A stretch of DNA of 64,000 nucleotides from Acidobacteriota bacterium (GCA_022826755.1 JAJDUG010000022.1:1-64000), one strand, 5' to 3'. Numbered from the stretch's first letter, positions 45,999 to 55,012 are shown. A program made the numbers and translations. Notes: a model not told the origin generated them from the sequence alone.

Positions 45999-47069
45999 GT
46001 GAGAGTGAAGCGCACCGGTATCCTCTTTCTGATTGTTGTTGCGTTCATCTCTGCGGGTTGCCGCACTCACACCCACCTCGCGGGATTCCTGAAGCCGGTC
46101 GCCCCGGCTGCCTTCGAGGACCATTCCCGTCAGGACAGCGTGAAGTTCCTGGTGTTCGGTGATTCCGGGACAGGAGGCCGCCTCCAGCAGAAGGTTGCAA
46201 GCGGGATGTGGCAGGTGTGCGCTCCCGACGGACGGACCAACGGTTGTGATTTTGCTCTCGTGTTGGGAGACAATATCTATCAGCGTGGTATTTCCGGTCC
46301 CAACGACGCGAAGTTGCACAGGAATTTCGAGTCCCCCTACTCCCGGTTCGGGCGCTTCGACTTCTGGCTCGTGCCGGGGAATCATGACTGGATGCGCACA
46401 GGCTCGGTTCAGCAGGAAATCAACCACACCCTCAAGAGCGACCGTTGGCGGATGCCGTTCAATCACTACCCCGTTCCAGGCCTACCCGAGTGGCTGCATG
46501 TGTACGGATTGGACACTACCGTCATATTCGATGCCAGGTACGACGACAAGAGGCCGCCTTCGGTCGGCTCGAAGAGAGCCGCGCGCCTCAAGAACGCGAA
46601 GGCTCAGTTGGACGCCGTGAAGACTGCGCTTCGGAGCAAAACAGGATGGACCTTCCTGTTCGGCCATCATCCCGTGTATTCCGCCGGCATGCACGGCACG
46701 GGAAAAGGGAACCAGGGTGTCATCCCGGCTATCGAATCGGCAATCGTCGACGAACTCGTTTGCAGTGAAGGAATTGATATTCACGTGTACTTTGCCGGTC
46801 ACGAACATCACCAGGAGCACCTTGAAGCAACTTGCTGTTCGGAACAGGCCGGCGCGGTGAAGTTTCACCAGGTTGTTCAGGGAGCGGGCGGCAAACTGCG
46901 AAACTCCAAAAGGAAGGTCAACGGGGTGGCAACGCAGAAGACACTGATCGTCGAATACGGCTTCGCCCTCGCAGTCGTGTCGCCGAAAAGACTGGCTGTT
47001 GACTTCTACGGCTACGATGAACAGCGTAAGTCCTGGAGGAAACGCTACACCTTCAAGGAACACCGCTGA
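45999..47069 (+). CDS. Lipoprotein metallophosphoesterase (purple acid phosphatase-like)
   Basis: 356 residues. A lipoprotein signal ends in FISAGC. All calcineurin-like motifs are present in order: VFGDSGTGG, LVLGDNIYQRG, VPGNHDW, FGHHPVYSAG and FAGHEHHQE. Layout resembles tartrate-resistant acid phosphatase. It is expected to face the periplasm and release phosphate from organic esters. GTG 45999 has AAGGAG just upstream and is preferred; GTG 46005 and an upstream ATG are alternatives. Confidence 0.88.
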   Translation: MRVKRTGILFLIVVAFISAGCRTHTHLAGFLKPVAPAAFEDHSRQDSVKFLVFGDSGTGGRLQQKVASGMWQVCAPDGRTNGCDFALVLGDNIYQRGISGPNDAKLHRNFESPYSRFGRFDFWLVPGNHDWMRTGSVQQEINHTLKSDRWRMPFNHYPVPGLPEWLHVYGLDTTVIFDARYDDKRPPSVGSKRAARLKNAKAQLDAVKTALRSKTGWTFLFGHHPVYSAGMHGTGKGNQGVIPAIESAIVDELVCSEGIDIHVYFAGHEHHQEHLEATCCSEQAGAVKFHQVVQGAGGKLRNSKRKVNGVATQKTLIVEYGFALAVVSPKRLAVDFYGYDEQRKSWRKRYTFKEHR

Positions 47070-47209
47070 CCCGATTGCCGCCCCGGAACTCCAGGGTGGT
47101 GACGGGCGAGCAATCAAGTCGTATTCCCCAAGCGCATTCGCCCCGAGTGAAGCCCGTTCGCCGGGGTTCACAGCCGTATGAACGACGCCTTGTCGGCTAA
47201 AGTACAACG

Positions 47210-48244
47210 ATGAGAAGCGTGAAAGAAGACCTGGTTTCCTCCAGCAGAAGAGTCATCCTGGCGGCCCGCCCCCGGGGAATGCCAAAGTTGTCCGACTTCG
47301 AGGCGGTCAACTCCCGGCTTTCGGTCCCCGGTCCGGGAGAATGCCTGGTCCGCGGGATCTATCTTTCCCTCGATCCCTACATGCGCGGGCGCATGGACGA
47401 CCGCAAATCCTATGCGGAATCGGTGCAGGTGGGCCAGGTGATGGTCGGTCAGACAGTGGGACGGGTGCTGGTCTCCCGCCATCCGGCTCTCCAGCCCGGT
47501 GATCCGGTGGTGGGAAATCTGGGTTGGCAGGAGCAGGCGGTCGTCCCGGCCAAATCGCTGACCCGAGTGGAGCCGGGGCAGGAATCGCTCTCCACGGCAC
47601 TGGGCATCCTGGGGATGACCGGACTGACGGCCTACTTCGGACTGCTGCGCGTCTGCCAACCGCAAGCGGGAGAAACGGTGGTGATCTCGGGGGCCGCCGG
47701 AGCCGTGGGATCCATGGTCGGACAGATTGCCAAGATCAAGGGATGCCGCGTGGTTGGCGTGACCGGCTCTCAGACCAAGGCACGCTACCTCAGGGAGCAG
47801 ATGGGATTCGATGCGGCGCTGGTTTGGAGTTCGGAACGGCATGGCTCCGACCGGCTGGCGGACGCCTGTCCCGGCGGCGTCGACGTCTACTTCGACAACC
47901 TGGGCGGCGCGGTCACCGATGCGGTGGTCACACTGCTCAACCTCAAGGCCCGAGTGGCCGTCTGCGGCCAGAGCTCCCAATACAACCTGGATCGTCCCGA
48001 GCAAGGGCCGCGCTGGTTGCGAAACCTGATCATCAAGCGGGCCAAGGTCCAAGGCTTTCTGGTGTGGGACTTCGAGGAAGAGCACCCTCAAGCCTTGAGA
48101 CAGATGAGGGATTGGCTGCGGGCCGGCAAGCTTCGCAACCGGGAGCACGTAGTGGAGGGCATCGAGAACGCCCCCAAGGCGTTCATCGAGATGCTGGAGG
48201 GCCGACACCTGGGGAAAACCCTGGTCAGGCTCTCCCCCGAGTGA
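47210..48244 (+). CDS. NADP-dependent MDR oxidoreductase (CurA/leukotriene B4 dehydrogenase type)
   Basis: 344 residues, full length for zinc-independent medium-chain reductases that act on alpha,beta-unsaturated ketones. Family marks: YLSLDPYMRGRM, GVLGMTGLTAYFGL-type segment (GILGMTGLTAYFGLL), the Rossmann motif VISGAAGAVGSMVGQIAK, VDVYFDNLGGAVTDAVV and the late EGIENAPKAFIEMLEG. It has no structural zinc cysteines. It is cytoplasmic and sits just left of the island. Confidence 0.92.
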   Translation: MRSVKEDLVSSSRRVILAARPRGMPKLSDFEAVNSRLSVPGPGECLVRGIYLSLDPYMRGRMDDRKSYAESVQVGQVMVGQTVGRVLVSRHPALQPGDPVVGNLGWQEQAVVPAKSLTRVEPGQESLSTALGILGMTGLTAYFGLLRVCQPQAGETVVISGAAGAVGSMVGQIAKIKGCRVVGVTGSQTKARYLREQMGFDAALVWSSERHGSDRLADACPGGVDVYFDNLGGAVTDAVVTLLNLKARVAVCGQSSQYNLDRPEQGPRWLRNLIIKRAKVQGFLVWDFEEEHPQALRQMRDWLRAGKLRNREHVVEGIENAPKAFIEMLEGRHLGKTLVRLSPE

Positions 48245-48313
48245 ATTCAGTAGAGATGTCCCACCTCATGAAGACCGACCCCGACATGCCGGACGCAGAA
48301 CTGACGGGGTAAA

Positions 48314-48366
48314 AAGAGTTATCCACGAAGGCACACGAAGGACGACGAAGGGCCACCAAGAAAGAC
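48314..48366. repeat. CACGAAGG-type tandem micro-repeat
   Basis: Units ATCCACGAAGGCACACGAAG, GACGACGAAG and GGCCACCAAG make a degenerate 9-10-bp tandem array. Complementary copies lie at 37697 and 58636. It marks the left edge of the island, 70 nt before the integrase pseudogene. Confidence 0.6.
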
Positions 48367-48433
48367 AACGTTCTTGACCCACTCAAAGGCAACGCCCCTT
48401 GGGTCCGGATGAGGGACAACACAGCGAATCAGC

Positions 48434-49237
48434 TTCCCGTGCATCGGCAAGGTGCCGGTCTCAGAGGTCACCAGCGCCGACGTGCTTGAGATCCTCACCC
48501 CCCTCTGGCACCGGAAGGTAGCCACGGCCAAGCGGGTGCGCCAGCGCGTGCGGGCGGTGCTGGAATGGGCCGTGGCCATGGAATACAGGATCGACAACCC
48601 CTGTGACCGGATCGGCCCGGTGCTGGGTCCCCAACAAGACGTTACTGAGCACATGCAGGCCGTGCCCCATCGGGAGGCGGCTGCGGTGATCGGGAAGGTG
48701 CGAGGATCGACGGCATTGCCGGCCGCCAGGTGGTTGGCCCTTGAGGTCCTGGTGCTGACCGCCGCCAGATGTAGTGAGGTGCGGTGGGCCGAGTGGTCGG
48801 AGATCGATCGAGCCGGAAGAGTGTGAACCGTTCCGGCCAGGCGGATGAAGACGAACCGCCGGCACCGGGTGCCGCTGTGTGGACGCGCCCTGGAGATTCT
48901 CGAAGCGGCGCAGGCACTGGTGGGGGAAGCCGGTCCGCTGGTGTTCACCCATGGGGGCGGGAAGCCTTTCCATGACGGCATGCTGCGCCGCCTGTTGCGC
49001 GAGCTTGGGGTTGGTGCAGTGCCGCACGGTTTTCGTTCGACCTTCCGGGACTGGGCGGGTGAGGAGACCGACCATCCCCGGGAGGTGATCGAGGCAGCCC
49101 TGGCGTGTGTGGTCTGCAACCGGGTCGAGGCGGCCTATGCCCGCTCGGACCTGTTCGAGCGCCGGCGTCGCCTGATGGAGGAATGGGCATGCTATTGCCA
49201 GAGAAGTCCATCACCGTCCATTGAAGTCTATAAGTAA
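48434..49237 (+). pseudogene. Tyrosine integrase pseudogene, 5'-truncated with in-frame stop
   Basis: Homology to the intact integrase at 49331-50539 begins abruptly at FPCIGKVPVSEV, so about the first 140 codons are missing. The frame then runs to TGA at 48824-48826, where the intact gene has Trp in GVWTLPAKR; reading through, the same frame continues (TVPARRMKTNRRHRVPL) to 49237. The catalytic Arg (TAARCSEV), HGFR box and Tyr (AAYARSDLF) remain, but the late catalytic His is Cys (ALACVVCN instead of ALAHVVRN). The gene is therefore dead twice over. Confidence 0.85.
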
Positions 49238-49330
49238 CTTTATAGTCAGTTATTTACAATACCACACCGTGAATCGCCTCAGCGCATTACTTCCCTTGCA
49301 ATCCATAGCAATCCCTCATATATTGAGGGA

Positions 49331-50539
49331 ATGCATACTGTAAACGATCCCGCCCACTCTCCGCGAAGAACCAAGCCCAAAGGCTGCCATCCTGACAAGG
49401 CCCTGTCGGCTCCCTTCGTGCGTTCTGCACCACAGGGAAGACACGCCGACGGCAACGGGTTGTACCTGTTCGTGCAGCCCAGCGGAACCCGGAGCTGGAT
49501 TCAGCGGCTGGTCGTTCGCGGCCGACGCCGCGAGTTGGGACTTGGCAGCGTCCGGTTGGTCTCGCTGGCCGAGGCCCGGGAGAAGGCGCTGGTCAACCGC
49601 AAGCTCGCCCGTGAAGGCGGGGACCCCCTCGCCGAGAAGCGCCGGGCCGAAGCCATGCCGAGCTTCTCGGAAGCCGCCATGCGCGTGCAGGAACAGAAGC
49701 GGGCCGGCTGGCGCAGCCGGAGTCACGCGCAGACCTGGCTGAGCGGGCTGCAACGCTACGCCTTTCCGCGCATCGGGAAGATGCCGGTCTCGGAGGTGTC
49801 GAGCGCCGACGTGCTGGAGATTCTCTCGCCGATCTGGCACGTCAAGCCGGACATGGCCGGGAAGCTGCGCCAGCACATGCGGGCGGTGTTAGAATGGGCC
49901 GTGGCGATGGAGCTTCGCCTCGACAACCCGTGCGACCGCGTCGGACCGGTGCTGGGGCCTCAACACAAGGTCGTCGAGCACATGCGGGCCTTGCCTCACC
50001 GCAAGGTGGGGGCGGCCATCCGGACGGTGCGGGCATCGACGGGGGCGCCGGGGGTCAAGCTGGCCTTCGAGTTCCTGGTGCTCACGGCGGCGCGCTGGGG
50101 CGAGGTGCGGTGGGCCGAGTGGTCGGAGATCGATCGGGACGAGGGTGTGTGGACGCTCCCGGCGAAGCGGACGAAGGCGAACCGCCGGCACCGGGTGCCG
50201 CTGTGTGGCCGCGCCCTGGAGATTCTCGAGGCGGCGCGGGCGCTGGGGGACGGAGCCGGTCCACTGGTGTTCACCGGCCGGCCCGGGAGAGCGATCGAGG
50301 AGAAGCAGCTGCGTCGGCTGCTCGGGAAGCACAAGATCGCGGCCGTGCCGCACGGGTTCCGATCCAGTTTCCGGGACTGGGCGGCCGAGGAAACGGACCA
50401 TCCCCGCGAGGTCATCGAGGCGGCCCTGGCGCATGTGGTCCGGAACAGGGTCGAGGCGGCCTATGCGCGCTCGGACCTGTTCGAGCGCCGGCGCCGGCTC
50501 ATGGACGATTGGGCCGGCTACCTGGCCGGCCCGAGCTGA
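49331..50539 (+). CDS. Tyrosine site-specific integrase (DUF4102 arm domain, P4-like)
   Basis: 402 residues. An N-terminal arm-binding DUF4102 domain (about 25-110: SAPQGRHADGNGLYLFVQPS, RRRELGLGSVRLVSLAEARE) precedes a core-binding domain and the catalytic domain. The active set is Arg (LTAARWGEVRW), Lys (AKRTKANRR), His-x-x-Arg (HGFRSSFRDW), His (LAHVVRN) and nucleophile Tyr (EAAYARSDLF). The enzyme moves the genomic island. The upstream gap holds CCCTCATATATTGAGGG (a hairpin) and two GCAATCC direct repeats, possible regulatory or att-arm sites. The C-terminal codons recur at 52832 and 55133. Confidence 0.92.
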   Translation: MHTVNDPAHSPRRTKPKGCHPDKALSAPFVRSAPQGRHADGNGLYLFVQPSGTRSWIQRLVVRGRRRELGLGSVRLVSLAEAREKALVNRKLAREGGDPLAEKRRAEAMPSFSEAAMRVQEQKRAGWRSRSHAQTWLSGLQRYAFPRIGKMPVSEVSSADVLEILSPIWHVKPDMAGKLRQHMRAVLEWAVAMELRLDNPCDRVGPVLGPQHKVVEHMRALPHRKVGAAIRTVRASTGAPGVKLAFEFLVLTAARWGEVRWAEWSEIDRDEGVWTLPAKRTKANRRHRVPLCGRALEILEAARALGDGAGPLVFTGRPGRAIEEKQLRRLLGKHKIAAVPHGFRSSFRDWAAEETDHPREVIEAALAHVVRNRVEAAYARSDLFERRRRLMDDWAGYLAGPS

Positions 50540-51075
50540 GGGCCGCAGGCCGGAGCAGCGCTCGAAGGCCGTGCGAGGCGGGGGCAGCGGGGCCGGTGCC
50601 GCAACGCGTAGTACCGGGGAGCCAGCCTACCCAGTGTCATACACTGGGGCTGGCGAGGGGCTCCGGCCCCGTCGAACCCCAGACCGGGGAGAGTGCTCCC
50701 CAGGCCCCACCATCACCCCCGCCGCTCCCTTCTCCCTCTCCCTTGACCGAGGCCTCGATGGCGCCGGAAGCGACAGCAACGGGGCTGTTGCGGCGTTTCG
50801 GGGAAGCTTTCGACCACAACGGCGAGGTCTTCGCCTTCTGAGAGAAAACCGTTCGCGTGGTTGCAGTCACGCGCCACCCATGGGTGCCACAGGGGCTTTT
50901 TTGGTGGCGCGTTGGTCCGACTCCACCGCCTTGACCCCCAGAGGCGGATATCGTCGATCATTCCTCGGCCGTTGGAGGCCGGGTTTTCCTGCTCCCATTG
51001 GACGATCTTCTTTATGGCGGCATTGAGACCTCCAAGGTGTTCAACGGTGTCCCAATCGGCATCGGCGATGGCCTA
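50487..51075. repeat. Integrase-tail module, copy 1
   Basis: The end of the integrase gene and the following ~540 bp (GGGCCGCAGGCCGGAGCAGC onwards) recur in altered form at 52813-53505 and in part at 55133-55390. The right part (50800-51070) shows a minus-strand reading that is conserved between copies 1 and 2 (WEQENPASNGR), so it is probably decayed coding sequence. A GCGCCACC...GGTGGCGC hairpin lies near 50871-50910. Confidence 0.75.
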
Positions 51076-51273
51076 GCGAAGAACCGCTGCTTGAGGCCCG
51101 GTCGCGCCGCATCGACTGCAAGGTGTGGTGTCCACGGTCGGATCGATTTCCTCGTCTACACCCGTAGGGAACATAGTTGGGAGGGTCTCATCAGTACGAA
51201 TCCTGATAAACTCAAGGGATGGCTGGGAGAGTACGTCAAGCACTATGCTGAGGGGGTAGTGGCCATGCTCTAA
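51076..51273 (+). pseudogene. Possible C-terminal gene remnant before the nuclease gene
   Basis: An open frame ends at 51273 with the segment DFLVYTRREHSWEGLISTNP and KLKGWLGEYVKHYAEGVVAM, which looks protein-like. Its 5' part lies in the module that is better read on the minus strand, so this is likely a truncated gene tail joined to the repeat. The family is not recognised. Confidence 0.25.
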
Positions 51274-51368
51274 GAGATGTTCCAGCTCGCCGTGGGCTTA
51301 CGGAAGAAAGATGATTTGGGTTGTAAGCCAGGACATTCCGCTTTCGAATAACGTCAGAGGCACAACTT

Positions 51369-52696
51369 ATGCCGGATTTTGAGACAAGCGATTTCGATGA
51401 TCTCCAGGCACTCATGGACTCATATACCGTTCATGCCATCGGTGCCAACGAGCCGCCGACGCTGATGGAGATTGCCAGATTTCCACACCGGGAGAACGTC
51501 TTCAGCAACATTTTGGCGTTCCTACTCAACACAGAGGAGGTCCATGGTTTCAGGCAACTCTTCATCCGGTCGATCATGGCCGTCTATAGCAGTCGTTGCC
51601 CTGACGGCTGGCCGAAGAAAGGTCTGGACCTTGAAAGTATCCAAGTCACCGAGAAGGTCGAACGGGAGGTCATAACGGGTACGAATAAGCGAATCGACCT
51701 CCTGATCAAATGCGAGGACTTCGTGGTCTGCATCGAGAACAAAATTTGGTCTGGATTGCATAACGACCTAGGAGCCTGCGCCACGGAACACTCTTGAGGC
51801 CTTCAAGTGGACTATGGTCCCTATAATGGGTGAATAACTCGCAGAGAAAGGAATAGTTTTCCCTGTTCCATGTAAAATATCAACCGTTTTAGGGGAGGCT
51901 GTCCCTGTAAAATTTTCTGCGGCGCAGACTCCTAGGCGAGTACCGGGAACACTGCGAAAAACTCAATGATGGACATTGCGATTCCGTAGTGGGAATCGCC
52001 CTCAGTCCGAACTACGTCTCCAATCCGAGTCTTAAGACGCATCGCTTTTTCAGCATTACCTATGCTGCCGTCGTTGATGAAGTGCGCGAGCGCATGGGCA
52101 GCTACATCGGCTCTCACAACACTCAATACCAATATCTGCTCTTCGATTTTCTGGAGCAGGCCAGCCGCTTCTCAAGGACCAGTACCATGTCTGATGACCA
52201 ACGGAAGTTTCTCGAATTCTGGCGGAAAAACGAAGAGAAGATCAGCAACATCCAGAACATGTGCGATGCGATGAGGCAGAGCGTGAATACTATGGAAATG
52301 CCACAAGCCCATATCGACCAATGCATGGAGCGATTGACCGAACGGGAAAAAGAAGTCTTCAAGACTTGGATCTACCAACGCAATGTCTCTGTCTTTGATC
52401 TTGCAGGTGATGGTGACATTGACGGATGCAGATTATTCCTTGACGTCGAATTTCATCCTCTTCGCGTCACCCATTCCCTGTCCAGTCGGAGGAACAACCG
52501 CGGGCACGCTGCGCTGGCTTCCCGGATCAGTGACAAGTGCGGCATCAAATTCTCCATAGTTGAGCGTTCGGGCCGTCCCGGTCTCGTCTACGATCAATCC
52601 CCCTTTGAAGAATCGGTCCGTGAAAAGGCGGTGGCAATCTCCGTTGCAATCCTCAAGGAGATTGCCGCCATGCGCCTTAACGAGAGTCAAGGATGA
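51369..52696 (+). pseudogene. PD-(D/E)XK nuclease family gene split by a 160-bp insertion
   Basis: The 5' part encodes ENVFSNILAFLLN, then KRIDLLIKCEDFVVCIENKI with Asp110 and Glu123-x-Lys125, the PD-(D/E)XK nuclease core (PDDEXK_4-like). The frame is broken at codon 134 by an element at 51772-51931. The 3' part (from 51932) encodes GEYREHCEK..., RFFSITYAAVVDEVRERMG and a long helical and beta C-terminal half to 52696. Removing the element plus one CTAG restores a single 387-residue frame. Such nucleases are often defence or restriction genes of islands; the role here is inferred. Base composition is less GC-rich than the backbone. Confidence 0.85.
51772..51931. mobile_element. 160-bp non-autonomous element with CTAG target duplication
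   Basis: Ends are inverted: GAGCCTGCGCC at the left and GGCGCAGACTC at the right (10 of 11 pairs). CTAG stands at both flanks (51768-51771 and 51932-51935), the palindromic target duplication. It encodes no transposase. The GAG start and YTAR-type target resemble IS5-related elements; the parent is not in the window. Confidence 0.8.
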
Positions 52697-52718
52697 CTGA
52701 GAGCAACGTTAGCCGCTA

Positions 52719-52806
52719 CATGGGAAGCTTGGCCTTACTCTGGAATTCTGGTCCATTGTCGACGGTGATCGCTTCAGGACGCCCACGCTTCACAGCCAAC
52801 TGATCC
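52719..52806 (-). pseudogene. IS3-type transposase fragment
   Basis: On the minus strand the reading LAVKRGRPEAITVDNGPEFQ appears, which is the strand carrying the second catalytic Asp of rve-type (IS3 family) transposases. It is only about 29 codons and ends at TAG. The rest of the element is gone. Confidence 0.65.
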
Positions 52807-52812
52807 CTTGGG

Positions 52813-53505
52813 CCATGTAACGCACCCAGATCGAGGCGGCCGACCGGAGCTCGAACCTGTTCGAGCGCCGCCGCCGGCTCATGGATGACTGGGCCGGCTA
52901 CATAGCCGGCCCGAGTCGAGGGCCGCAGGCCGGAGCAGCGCTCGATGGCCTTCCCGCCAGGGATCACTGTGGAGGGAGCGACCCCGAAAAAGGGGAGGGG
53001 AGGTGGTGGATTTTGGCGTGCACCACCTCCCCCTCCCCGGTGGCGCACCAGCGCCAAAAAACCCGGGGTCGCTCCCTCCACTTCCTCCCCCTCCAGTGCG
53101 GCGCCACGACGCGCCGTGCGAGGGGGGGGGACACGCGAGGCCGGCGCTGCACGGGGCTTTACGCCAGAGGACTCGGGCAATCCGTGCCAACCCACGTCCA
53201 ATGCGGATTTCCCGTCACAGCCTGGACCACAACGGCGAGGGCGGCGCCCTCTGAGAGTGGAGCGTTGGGGTTGTTGAAGGGACGCGCCACTTCGTGCGCC
53301 ACCTCCATGCGCCGCCCCCCTTTTGTAAGGTGGTCACCCATATGACGGCACGGGCGTGACCCCCGGAGGTGGAAATCGTCGGTCCTTTCGCGGCCGTTGG
53401 AGGCCGGATTTTCCTGCTCCCGTTGGTCGATCTTCTCCATGATGACACTGAGGCCGCCATGGCCTTCGACGGTGTCTCAATCGGCATGGGCGATGGCCTG
53501 CCGCC
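52813..53505. repeat. Integrase-tail module, copy 2 (damaged)
   Basis: From about 52832 the sequence repeats the 3' end of the integrase gene (CTGTTCGAGCGCCG, then LMDDWAGYIAGPS) and GGGCCGCAGGCCGGAGCAGC. After an interrupting 113-bp element the match to copy 1 resumes (GACCACAACGGCGAG, then the peptide region with EQENPASNGR on the minus strand). The minus-strand reading has an in-frame TGA where copy 1 has Trp. No intact gene lies in 52807-53625. Confidence 0.7.
52969..53081. mobile_element. 113-bp palindromic element
   Basis: GTGGAGGGAGCGACCCCG (52969-52986) is repeated as its perfect 18-bp complement at 53064-53081. Inner arms also pair (TTTTGGCG with CGCCAAAA; GAGGTGGTG with CACCACCTC). 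It could be a small MITE or a very stable hairpin. It lies inside module copy 2. Confidence 0.7.
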
Positions 53506-53625
53506 TCCTACAACCTGGAGTTTCGACTGCGATTGCCCCTCTTAGTTGACATTTAGTTTTCGGAAGTCGGAGGGAGGAGGGATAGGTGGAGTTTGACCTA
53601 AAAGACGGTGCAATGACCACTGACC

Positions 53626-54156
53626 TTATTCACGTAAATACTCGCTAAGGATTACCTCTAACGAGTTTATTTCTCCTCCAAGAACTTGATAGTCAGACGC
53701 ATCCACAGACCAGATGTGTTCCTTTTCATCACCCCATGCCGACACTTTATAGGGGTGATAGTCAACGATTGCGAGACGTTCAGATATTTGTGGTAAAGCT
53801 TCAAGCCAGACCAAAATCTCGTACGCCTTTACTTCTGATCTTCTCTGCAAATCTATTGCAGCTTTAATCGCAGTCTGTGCCCGCTGATCACGTGTTTTCG
53901 CATTTTCGGAATAAATAACGATCCTATACCTTCCCCTGTCTCTAGGGGCAGGATAGGACTCGACCCCCAGAATCCGATATCCCTGGGCCTGTGATATATC
54001 TGGTAACCGGCTCAAATTCACCGCCGAAGGTGTCTCTTCTTGGATTGAGCATCCCAAGAATCCCGCAAGAAACACGATCACACCAAAAATTCGCAGTTTC
54101 CTCTGGTCCCCACTTTTTCGACGCTCGAAATAACTTCGGCTGACCACAATTCCCAT
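53626..54156 (-). CDS. Lipoprotein, DUF4875-like
   Basis: 176 residues. A basic start (RSYFERRKSGDQRKLR) leads to a hydrophobic helix ending in FLAGFLGC, a lipobox. The mature part is RYRIVIYSENAKTRDQRAQT...YEILVWLEALPQIS...LAIVDYHPYK, resembling DUF4875-type proteins; the likeness is from memory and moderate. It is markedly AT-richer than flanking backbone genes and lies alone in the island, so it is likely cargo. ATG 54156 follows GGAGGTG. Confidence 0.75.
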   Translation of the reverse strand: MGIVVSRSYFERRKSGDQRKLRIFGVIVFLAGFLGCSIQEETPSAVNLSRLPDISQAQGYRILGVESYPAPRDRGRYRIVIYSENAKTRDQRAQTAIKAAIDLQRRSEVKAYEILVWLEALPQISERLAIVDYHPYKVSAWGDEKEHIWSVDASDYQVLGGEINSLEVILSEYLRE

Positions 54157-54171
54157 CAGACACCTCCACTT

Positions 54172-54350
54172 CCATGAGCTTTGCGGGGCAGGCTGCGTTT
54201 TCTCGCCCTTCCGTGTACCAGTGTACCCCAGAACCCACTCCTGGACCGATTTACTCTCGGGGACCGCAGGTCCCGCCGCCTGTGGGGAAACCGGAATGGT
54301 CGGCTCGCTCAGCGGTCCCGTGGTTGCAATCCTATCCGGGCGAATGTAAT
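54172..54350. repeat. Duplicated module R2, copy a
   Basis: The segment from GAGCTTTGCGGGGCAGGCTG through GGGGACCGCAGGTCCCGCCG to ATCCGGGCGAA matches 56985-57165 with scattered differences; a partial copy is at 55405-55500. The minus-strand reading RPDRIATTG...SEPT...PVSPQ is shared by copies a and b, hinting at decayed coding sequence. Confidence 0.65.
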
Positions 54351-55012
54351 TGTTCGGTCAAGCCGTGATGGCTTGGACCCGGACGAGGTTGCAGGTGCCT
54401 GCAATCACGGGCGATCCGTCGGTTCTGCTCGCTACGCCTCCCCCGAACGGCGGATGGACTCCACGGCTTGGCCGAACGGTTACGGTCCGCCAAGTAACCG
54501 TTCGGTCGTCCCGGTACGGACATGCGGCCGGGCCAACCGGACGCTGGCGTTGTCGACGGCCGGCACCAGTCGATGTCCCCTGTGCACGGAGGGCGCCCGG
54601 ACCGGATCGGCTCGCTGTTCGACAATGCTTGTTCGGCTGCCGTAACGCCGGATACCGGCTTGACCGAACGCTTACTCCGCCAGTAACTGTTCGGTCAAGC
54701 CGTGGTGAATCGGTCGGAACGGCATCCTCTCCGCAGCGATCAATTCCCGTTGGGTTGCTGTCGGGCTTGGGCCACCCGTTGCCGCAGAAGACCTCCCGCG
54801 GACAGGATAACGGCAAGCAATCGTCAGCCTCGAAGTCCATACGTACCACGCGATCCGACTGTATCGTTCCGACCACCACGAGTCGCTTCTCAGCTCTGTG
54901 CCCCCAGTCCGATGGAGGAAGAAGGGGACGCTTCGTCGGTTGCTCGGTTGGCACAGAGGACAAACCCGCAGGAGGTCGATCCCACACCTTGACCGAACAG
55001 TTACCTCCGCCA
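54345..55012. repeat. Array of segments delimited by a conserved ~47-bp palindrome
   Basis: Two full palindromes and two half sites occur. Half site 1 is GTTCGGTCAAGCCG near 54353. Full site 2 has CCGAACGGTTAC (54472-54483) and GTAACCGTTCGG (54494-54505). Full site 3 has CGGCTTGACCGAAC (54656-54669) and its perfect complement (54689-54702). Half site 4 is CTTGACCGAACAGTTAC near 54988. The short centre TCCGCCA is also conserved. The segments between are about 110, 150 and 290 bp. No known protein was recognised in them. Confidence 0.7.

Noticed and set aside
50998-51060. Plus-strand start of a small protein (LLYGGIETSKVFNGVPIG)
   Set aside because: The same DNA gives a better conserved reading on the minus strand in both module copies, so the plus reading is probably a shadow.
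54358-54987. 209-codon minus-strand frame across the palindrome array
   Set aside because: The opposite strand is also open for over 200 codons through the same GC-rich palindromes, and no domain is visible, so coding cannot be claimed.
54345-55012. Integron attC sites
   Set aside because: The palindromes lack the RYYYAAC and GTTRRRY core sites and there is no IntI-type insert in the integrase; only the general layout is similar.
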